A stretch of DNA of 64,000 bases from DSXF01 sp964387495 (GTDB lineage: Bacteria > Chloroflexota > Anaerolineae > Anaerolineales > Villigracilaceae), in the NCBI GenBank assembly GCA_964387495.1, contig CAYLXB010000003.1:1-64000 (forward strand). Reading direction: 5' to 3'. Each line of letters starts with the position of its first letter. The stretch's first letter is position 1. The notes under the pieces were generated by a model that saw only the letters and a program-made list of their open reading frames with translations, searched no databases and was not told where the DNA came from. Shown one piece after another: positions 59,000 to 64,000 of the stretch. Made by a program: the position numbers and the translations under genes.

Positions 59000-59524
59000 T
59001 TACTTCAAGATCTTCAGGACCGTCTGGACTGTATTCAATCCCAGGCTGTCGAGCCGGGCAACGGCGCTGACCAGGGAGTCGATGGCGTCGAAGAACTGTT
59101 TCAGCGCCTGGATGCGCTCGATGAGGAAAGCCCGTTCGGGGTCGGAGCCGGATCCTGTTTCCAGTTTCTCCAGTGTGGTGCGTACCGCCGCAACCGCCCG
59201 GTCGAAATCGCTGTTCTGGCGTTCCTTCAAGATGGCGCGTACAGCGCGGTAGAAGTCGGTTTCAGCCGAATAGTAATCCTTGCGGTCACCGAGCCTGGAT
59301 GATAAATGTACCAGTCCAAGGCGCGCCAGGGCGCGTACATTGGTGCTGATGGCACCCTTGGTCAGCCCGGTCTGCAGGACAAGTTCGTCCAGTGGAACCG
59401 GGGTGGGGGAAAGATAGAGCACCGCAAAAATGGCGCCCATTCCTTTGGGAAAGCCCCAGAACTGGCTGATGCTGCTCAGCCCCTCGATAAAATCCTGCTT
59501 GATGGTGGAAAGGTCTGTGTTCAT
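59000..59524 (-). CDS. GbsR/MarR-family transcriptional repressor
   Basis: A 174-residue winged-helix protein. The wHTH covers about residues 20-80: FPKGMGAIFAVLYLSPTPVPLDELVLQTGLTKGAISTNVRAL with a recognition helix and wing RLGDRKDYYS. The C-terminal helices form the dimer. GbsR proteins control choline uptake and betaine formation in Bacillus; here the partner gene is an SDR, so the ligand may be different. A consensus promoter with a palindrome over the start site precedes it, a clear sign of autorepression. Confidence 0.85.
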   Translation of the reverse strand: MNTDLSTIKQDFIEGLSSISQFWGFPKGMGAIFAVLYLSPTPVPLDELVLQTGLTKGAISTNVRALARLGLVHLSSRLGDRKDYYSAETDFYRAVRAILKERQNSDFDRAVAAVRTTLEKLETGSGSDPERAFLIERIQALKQFFDAIDSLVSAVARLDSLGLNTVQTVLKILK

Positions 59525-59542
59525 GGTTGATTGATTTAGAAC

Positions 59543-59560
59543 GTTTAGTAAATACTAAAC
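59543..59560 (-). promoter_or_regulatory. Palindromic operator over the +1 of the GbsR-type gene
   Basis: GTTTAGTA (59543-59550), AA, TACTAAAC (59553-59560): a perfect 18-base dyad. It covers the predicted start site at 59556 of the gene read on the minus strand. Confidence 0.7.
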
Positions 59561-59562
59561 AA

Positions 59563-59591
59563 ATTATACAATCATTGTCCATGCCTGTCAA
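59563..59591 (-). promoter_or_regulatory. Consensus sigma-70 promoter of the GbsR-type gene
   Basis: On the minus strand TTGACA (59591-59586), 17 bases, TATAAT (59568-59563). Both boxes match the consensus exactly. The following 270 bases up to panB hold no supported gene. Confidence 0.8.
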
Positions 59592-59864
59592 GATGTTTTC
59601 TGCCTGCTGTGATAATGAAACGATAACCCGGATCTTCTCCCGTTGAAGGAAGCCATGAGGAGAGATTTTGATAGGAATCCGGTTTGCCATCTGCCCCATT
59701 TTGTGGAATAATCAGCACTGTCGCACGTATCGCAGCCCCGGCGGGCATTGCGAACGTGACGGCGAATTTCAAACACTGTCGAAGGCTCGTCCGGATGGCG
59801 GAACAAGCCGGGGGGAGTACGCTCCGCAGGGTCCGGCCCGGCCCCTACCTTTTTGGAGGGTACC

Positions 59865-60749
59865 TTGTCTACGATCCCATCTGTTCCTGCCTCTGCGCCT
59901 GCGCGCAAAAAGGTGACCACGCTCGCCCTGCGCGAGAAAAAGTCGCGTCACGAGGTCGTGACCATGTTGACCGCCTATGACTACCCCACTGCCCTGGCCA
60001 TGGACCAGAGCGGGGTGGACGCCATCCTGGTGGGCGATTCGCTGGGCATGGTCGTACTGGGGTATGAAAATACCCTGCCCGTCACGATGGAGGAGATGCT
60101 CCATCATTGCCGGGCCGTGGCGCGCGGCGCAAAATATGCCCTGCTGGTGGGCGATATGCCGTTCATGTCATACCAGGTCTCGGTGGAGGAGGCCGTGCGC
60201 AATGCCGGGCGCTTCCTGCAGCAGGGCGGCATGGATGCCGTCAAACTGGAGGGCGGCCGCGAGCGGTTGGATGCGGTGCGCGCCATCACCGGCGCGGGCA
60301 TTCCCGTGATGGGTCACCTGGGCCTCACGCCGCAGTCGGTGCATGCCCTGGGCGGCTTTCGCCCGCAGGGACGCAGCGCGGCGGCTGCCAGGCGCCTGCT
60401 GGAGGATGCGCTCCTGCTTGAGGAGGCGGGCATCTTCAGCCTGGTGCTGGAATCAGTCCCGGCCCGGCTGGCGAAATTCATCTCGGAGCGGTTGTCCGTG
60501 CCGGCCATCGGCATCGGCGCCGGCCCCGGCTGCGACGGCCAGGTGCTGGTCACGCACGACCTGCTCGGCTTGTTCGAGCGCTTCACGCCCAAATTCGTCA
60601 AGAAATATGCCAACCTGCATGCCGAGATGAAACGTGCTTTTGCCGAGTTCATGGCCGAGGTGCAGGCTGAGGCCTTCCCCGGGCCGGAACATTCGGTTGA
60701 AATGGCCGAGGCTGAGTGGCAGCAGTTTCTGAAAGAATCAGAAGGCTGA
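59865..60749 (+). CDS. panB: 3-methyl-2-oxobutanoate hydroxymethyltransferase
   Basis: A 294-residue enzyme of pantothenate synthesis that makes ketopantoate from 2-oxoisovalerate and methylene-tetrahydrofolate. Family motifs: VTMLTAYDYPTA, ILVGDSLGMVVLGYENTLPVTMEEM, VGDMPFMSYQ, AVKLEGG, MGHLGLTPQS and IGIGAGPGCDGQVLV. Metal-binding Asp residues are in VGDS and VGDM. TTG 59865 is chosen because GGAGGG ends four bases before it; a TTG at 59853 is in frame but lies on the ribosome site itself. panE follows by 23 bases. Confidence 0.94.
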   Translation: MSTIPSVPASAPARKKVTTLALREKKSRHEVVTMLTAYDYPTALAMDQSGVDAILVGDSLGMVVLGYENTLPVTMEEMLHHCRAVARGAKYALLVGDMPFMSYQVSVEEAVRNAGRFLQQGGMDAVKLEGGRERLDAVRAITGAGIPVMGHLGLTPQSVHALGGFRPQGRSAAAARRLLEDALLLEEAGIFSLVLESVPARLAKFISERLSVPAIGIGAGPGCDGQVLVTHDLLGLFERFTPKFVKKYANLHAEMKRAFAEFMAEVQAEAFPGPEHSVEMAEAEWQQFLKESEG

Positions 60750-60772
60750 CAGGAAGGAAGCGGGTTTCAGCC

Positions 60773-61678
60773 ATGGAAAACAAGATCCTGATTGTGGGCA
60801 CCGGCGCGCTGGCCACGTTTTTTGCGGCGCGCCTGAGCAGCAGCGGGGCGGCGGTGGGCATGCTGGGTACCTGGCAGGCCGGGCTGGACTCCCTGCGCAG
60901 CGAAGGGGCGCGCCTGGTGGGTCCGGGCGGTGTGGAAGATGCTTTTCAGGTCCAGGTCAGTGACAGGCCCGAAGATTACCGCGGGGTCCGGCTGGCGCTG
61001 GTGCTTGTCAAATCCTGGCAGACGGAACGCGCCGCGGCGCAGCTGGCGCGCTGCCTGGACCCGGATGGGGCCGCGATCACATTGCAGAACGGCCTGGGCA
61101 ACCACGAGATCCTGGCCCGGGCCCTGGGTCTGCCGCGCGTGGCGCTGGGGGTGACCACCACCGGCGCGACCCTGCTCGGGCCCGGGCTGGTGCGGCCGGG
61201 AGGGGAGGGGGTTGTTTCATTGGAGAAACACCCCCGCCTGGTGCTGCTGGAGAAACTCCTGCGTCAGGCCGGGTTCAAGGTGCAGGTGGTGAACGATGCG
61301 CGCGGGCTGGCCTGGGGCAAAGTGGTCATCAACGCAGCCATCAATCCATTGACAGCGCTGCTGCGCGTCCCCAACGGTGCACTGCTGGAGCGCCCCGGCG
61401 CGCGCTGGCTGATGTCCCATCTGGCAGGCGAGGCGGCCTCCGTCGCAGCTGCGGATGGAGTCCACCTTCCTTATGTTGATCCGGCCAACGCGGCGGCGGA
61501 TGTGGCCCGCAAAACTGCCGCCAATTATTCATCCATGCTGCAGGATATCCGCCGCGGAGCCCGGACGGAGATCGATGCCATCTGCGGGGCGGTGGTGCGT
61601 ACCGGCGAACGGTACGGCGTGGCCACTCCCTTCAACCGAACCTGCTGGCAGTTGATCCAGGCCTTGTCGCCCAACTAA
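60773..61678 (+). CDS. panE: 2-dehydropantoate 2-reductase
   Basis: A 301-residue NADPH-dependent reductase that turns ketopantoate into pantoate, the step after PanB. Rossmann start KILIVGTGALATFFAARL, LVKSWQTERAA, LQNGLGNHE, WGKVVINAAINPLTALL with the catalytic Lys, and the C-terminal AANYSSMLQDIRRGARTEID. All expected motifs are present. It is 23 bases after panB and on the same strand, one operon. Confidence 0.94.
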   Translation: MENKILIVGTGALATFFAARLSSSGAAVGMLGTWQAGLDSLRSEGARLVGPGGVEDAFQVQVSDRPEDYRGVRLALVLVKSWQTERAAAQLARCLDPDGAAITLQNGLGNHEILARALGLPRVALGVTTTGATLLGPGLVRPGGEGVVSLEKHPRLVLLEKLLRQAGFKVQVVNDARGLAWGKVVINAAINPLTALLRVPNGALLERPGARWLMSHLAGEAASVAAADGVHLPYVDPANAAADVARKTAANYSSMLQDIRRGARTEIDAICGAVVRTGERYGVATPFNRTCWQLIQALSPN

Positions 61679-61722
61679 TCAATGGTAAGATTCCGTGATA
61701 CTCGGAATCATGGAGGCTTCCA

Positions 61723-62613
61723 ATGCGGAAATGGCAGGCAACCTGGCTGCTGGTGGTGATTTTTCTGACTTTGCTGCTGCCGGTACCGTCACAGGCACAA
61801 AGCGGCATTCTCCTGGAGACTTTATCGGTTGAACTTCTGCCGGAGTACGATACTCCGCAAATGCTGGTAATCCAGAAATTCCGCCTGCCGGCAGATACCA
61901 GCCTGCCGGTCGAAGTGACCTTCCATATTCCTGCAGAAGCGCGCGTGAACGCGGTGGCGTATGAACAGGGCGGAAAACTCTATTATGCCCCCTCCAGTCT
62001 GCCGGAATTGGAGCAGGGAGCGCAATCCGTGCGCGTCATGGTGGAGCGGGCGCTTGAGTACCGCATCGAGTATTATGCGGCCCTGCAGCGCTCGGGGAAA
62101 AACCGCGAGTTTACCTACCAGTGGGCCGGGGATTACGCCATCCGGCAGGCTTCCTTCAGCGTGACCCTGCCGGAAGATGCGGATGCGGTTGCCACCATTC
62201 CCTTCCTGGACCAACAGGGCAACAAACTGCGCGGCGATTTTGCTTCCTTTGAGGCCGGAGATCCATTCACCGTAAAAGTCGAATACCAGCGCGACTCGGA
62301 CGCTGTGCAGATCGAGGGGGACGATGTGGAACTGGCAGAACCACCCGGTAGCAACTTCCAGTGGTCGGAACGCATGCTTACCATCTGGCCCTGGGCGCTG
62401 GGAGTGGCAGGCGTAGCCCTGATCGTGGGAGGGGGACTGTATTACTGGCTCTCGGGGCGCAACAAGAAAACCACCCGTCCCGGGCACCGGGCAGCCAAAC
62501 GGGATGCAGCTTCCGGCGGCGATGTCCACTGCCACCAGTGCGGCCGGCGTGCCAGCCCGGGGGACCGCTTCTGCCGCGACTGCGGGACGCGCCTGCGGCA
62601 GGAAAATCCCTAG
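61723..62613 (+). CDS. Exported membrane protein with C-terminal zinc ribbon
   Basis: A 296-residue protein. Signal peptide (residues 1-26), an exported beta-rich domain to about 215, one membrane helix (about 224-245) and a cytoplasmic tail that ends in a zinc ribbon, CHQCGRRASPGDRFCRDCG, with four Cys. I do not recognise the exported domain, though similar proteins are found near cytochrome c maturation genes in Anaerolineae as far as I recall. GGAGG precedes the ATG. A small dyad GATTCCG-N7-CGGAATC lies upstream at 61689-61709. It heads the ccmE-ccmF group. Confidence 0.7.
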   Translation: MRKWQATWLLVVIFLTLLLPVPSQAQSGILLETLSVELLPEYDTPQMLVIQKFRLPADTSLPVEVTFHIPAEARVNAVAYEQGGKLYYAPSSLPELEQGAQSVRVMVERALEYRIEYYAALQRSGKNREFTYQWAGDYAIRQASFSVTLPEDADAVATIPFLDQQGNKLRGDFASFEAGDPFTVKVEYQRDSDAVQIEGDDVELAEPPGSNFQWSERMLTIWPWALGVAGVALIVGGGLYYWLSGRNKKTTRPGHRAAKRDAASGGDVHCHQCGRRASPGDRFCRDCGTRLRQENP

Positions 62614-62683
62614 CAGGTACCCTCCCAATGGCTTTTCAAGCAGGGTAATCCGGACTTTCTCAGTCTGGATTAATGTGGGTATG

Positions 62684-62689
62684 TAAAAT
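62684..62689 (+). promoter_or_regulatory. Possible -10 box before ccmE
   Basis: TAAAAT, preceded by TATG; predicted start near 62696, about 50 bases before ATG 62746. Confidence 0.35.
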
Positions 62690-62745
62690 TAGTATTATCC
62701 CTGCAGGTTATGGCGAATATCTTTATCCTTGGCTGGAGGTAGTGA

Positions 62746-63219
62746 ATGCGACCAAAATTCATTGTGGGCGGCCTGCTCATCCTGGCAGTCGTGGTCTTCT
62801 TGATCGTTTCTTCCACGCAAGCCAACGCGGAATACTTCATGACGGTGGACGAATTGCAGGCCAAAGGCTCCAGTGTGATGGATAAGAACCTGCGTGTTTC
62901 AGGCGCAGTGATCGGCGATACGATCCAATATGACCCGCAAACGCTCACCCTGACCTTCGAGGTGGTGCACGTCACCGGTGATAACAATGAAATCGAGGCA
63001 CAGGGCGGCCTGGCAGAGGTCCTGCACCAGGCCGTGACGGACCCCACCCGCAGCCGGCTCAAGGTCATGTACAACGGCGTCAAGCCTGACCTGTTGCGAA
63101 ACGAAGCCCAGGCGATCATGACCGGCCGCATGGGGCCGGATGGGGTCTTCCATGCCGAAGAACTTCTGCTCAAGTGCCCGACCCGTTACGAAGAGGCACT
63201 GCCCGAGCAGGCTGGTTAG
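62746..63219 (+). CDS. ccmE: Cytochrome c maturation heme chaperone CcmE, CXXXY type
   Basis: A 157-residue membrane-tethered heme chaperone. One N-terminal membrane helix, then the OB-type barrel with VDELQAKGSSVMDKNLRVSG, DPQTLTLTFEV and LKVMYNGVKPDL. The usual heme-binding HDENY motif is replaced by CPTRY (Cys144 to Tyr148): the CXXXY form known from some Desulfovibrio and archaea, where heme is bound to Cys. CcmE carries heme from CcmC to CcmF. A short hairpin lies between it and ccmF. Confidence 0.9.
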   Translation: MRPKFIVGGLLILAVVVFLIVSSTQANAEYFMTVDELQAKGSSVMDKNLRVSGAVIGDTIQYDPQTLTLTFEVVHVTGDNNEIEAQGGLAEVLHQAVTDPTRSRLKVMYNGVKPDLLRNEAQAIMTGRMGPDGVFHAEELLLKCPTRYEEALPEQAG

Positions 63220-63228
63220 AAAACTCTC

Positions 63229-63257
63229 AGGTGACAGTGCTTATCGGGCTGTCACCT
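63229..63257 (+). promoter_or_regulatory. Intercistronic hairpin between ccmE and ccmF
   Basis: AGGTGACAG (63229-63237) pairs with CTGTCACCT (63249-63257), no T-run after it. It may balance ccmE and ccmF expression. Confidence 0.5.
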
Positions 63258-63281
63258 TTATGTTAAAGCACAGGAACCTGC

Positions 63282-64000
63282 ATGCTGGCTGAATTTGGAT
63301 ACGGCGTTCTGATCGTCACTTTTTTCCTGGCATTGTACGGCCTGGTGATGGCTGTATATGGGGCCCTTGCCCGCTCCGGGAGCGCGGTGGAAAGTTCCCG
63401 GCGGGCCATGATCCTGACTTGGCCGCTGATCACGACCTCTGCCCTGTCACTGATCTACTTGCTGGTCAACGACCACTACGAGGTTTCGTTCGTCTATGAA
63501 GTTGCCAGCCGCGATATGCCGGCCTACCTCAAGGCAACAGCCTTGTGGGGTGGGCAGTCTGGCTCGCTGGTCTTCTGGGCCTGGCTGATGTCCGCCTTTA
63601 TCTCACTGGTGGCTCTGCGGGGGTGGGAACGCGACCGAGAATTGCTGCCCTGGGTGGTGGTGGTCACTGCCCTGACCCTGGCTTTCTTCCTCAGCTTGGT
63701 GGTCTTTTTCGAAAACCCATTCCTGCGTTACTGGCAGACTTTTGACGGCGAGGTCATCCAGGCCATGTTCAAGCCCGTCCGCGCAGTGCCCTTCATCCCA
63801 TCCGACGGGCGCGGCCTGAATCCGCTCCTGCGCCACCCCGGGATGGTCATCCACCCGCCGCTGCTGTACCTGGGCTTTGTGGCCTTTGTCATCCCTTATG
63901 CTTTCGCCATCGCAGCCCTGGTCGCTAACCGTAGCGACGACCGCTGGATCCGCCTGACACGCCGCTGGACGCTGTGGGCCTGGCTGTTCCTCTCCCTCGG
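63282..64000 (+). CDS. ccmF: Heme lyase CcmF, N-terminal part (runs off the window)
   Basis: An open frame from ATG 63282 (after AGGA) that continues past the end. The visible 239 residues show several membrane helices and the family motif ALWGGQSGSLVFWAWLMSAF, part of the heme-handling WWD region, plus GMVIHPPLLYLGFV with the conserved His. CcmF attaches heme to apocytochrome c outside the membrane. The gene is truncated by the window edge, so completeness cannot be judged. Confidence 0.92.
   Translation, partial: MLAEFGYGVLIVTFFLALYGLVMAVYGALARSGSAVESSRRAMILTWPLITTSALSLIYLLVNDHYEVSFVYEVASRDMPAYLKATALWGGQSGSLVFWAWLMSAFISLVALRGWERDRELLPWVVVVTALTLAFFLSLVVFFENPFLRYWQTFDGEVIQAMFKPVRAVPFIPSDGRGLNPLLRHPGMVIHPPLLYLGFVAFVIPYAFAIAALVANRSDDRWIRLTRRWTLWAWLFLSL

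Overview
The window looks like chromosomal DNA of a GC-rich, mesophilic member of the Chloroflexota, most likely class Anaerolineae. This is an inference from gene content, not a database match. The pointers are a MalT/LuxR-type STAND regulator beside a short AMP nucleosidase, a Thermus-type glucose-binding ABC transporter, a T-box ahead of pheST, several lone lipoproteins with Pro/Thr-rich linkers, and many genes whose -10 box lies exactly 6 nt before the ATG (leaderless transcripts). Most of the window is core or metabolic DNA. The first 11 kb is accessory.

Layout. 1-2.6 kb: the 3' end of an RHS/YD-repeat polymorphic toxin gene with an AT-rich toxin tip, a putative lipoprotein immunity gene, a decayed second RHS fragment with dispersed palindromes, and a MntA/HepT (MNT-HEPN) toxin-antitoxin pair. 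3-11 kb: a lone family-5 solute-binding lipoprotein divergent from a 914-residue LuxR/MalT regulator, AMP nucleosidase, an orphan MNT gene followed by a HEPN remnant, and an HNH endonuclease. 11-23 kb: signalling genes (a GGDEF protein with a duplicated sensor domain, a Crp/Fnr regulator, a hybrid histidine kinase with a partner regulator), a DUF1858-hemerythrin operon with a well-placed Crp/Fnr-type operator, an S10 peptidase, and an aromatic amino-acid lyase with Cys in the MIO triad. 22-25.6 kb: a glucose/mannose-type ABC importer without its ATPase. 25.7-32.2 kb: a GT39 membrane protein, holB, rsgA, a MecA-like class B PBP and maf.

32.3-42.5 kb: a translationally coupled purine cluster (xpt-HIT-guaA), then a VWA/FHA membrane protein coupled to a PP2C phosphatase and followed by a flotillin-like protein, an RlmD/RumA-type methyltransferase, a small membrane protein, a sortase and tRNA-Val(GAC). 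42.5-46.6 kb: a T-box leader and pheS-pheT. 46.7-64 kb: a lipoprotein, dnaK, a C39-like peptidase, sbcD, an MFS transporter, a GNAT-like protein, degV, yebC-ruvC-ruvA, a DUF6429 protein, a GbsR/MarR-type repressor with its NAD(P)-binding partner, panB-panE, and the start of a cytochrome c maturation cluster (zinc-ribbon protein, CXXXY-type ccmE, ccmF running off the end).

How the genes work together: the window holds several small coupled units rather than one large pathway. The best-supported regulatory inferences are the T-box control of pheST, the Crp/Fnr operator centred at -41.5 of the hemerythrin operon promoter, and the palindrome over the start site of the GbsR-type gene's consensus promoter. 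I found no CRISPR array, rRNA, complete insertion sequence or prophage. Many long reverse-strand reading frames are shadows of the real high-GC genes.
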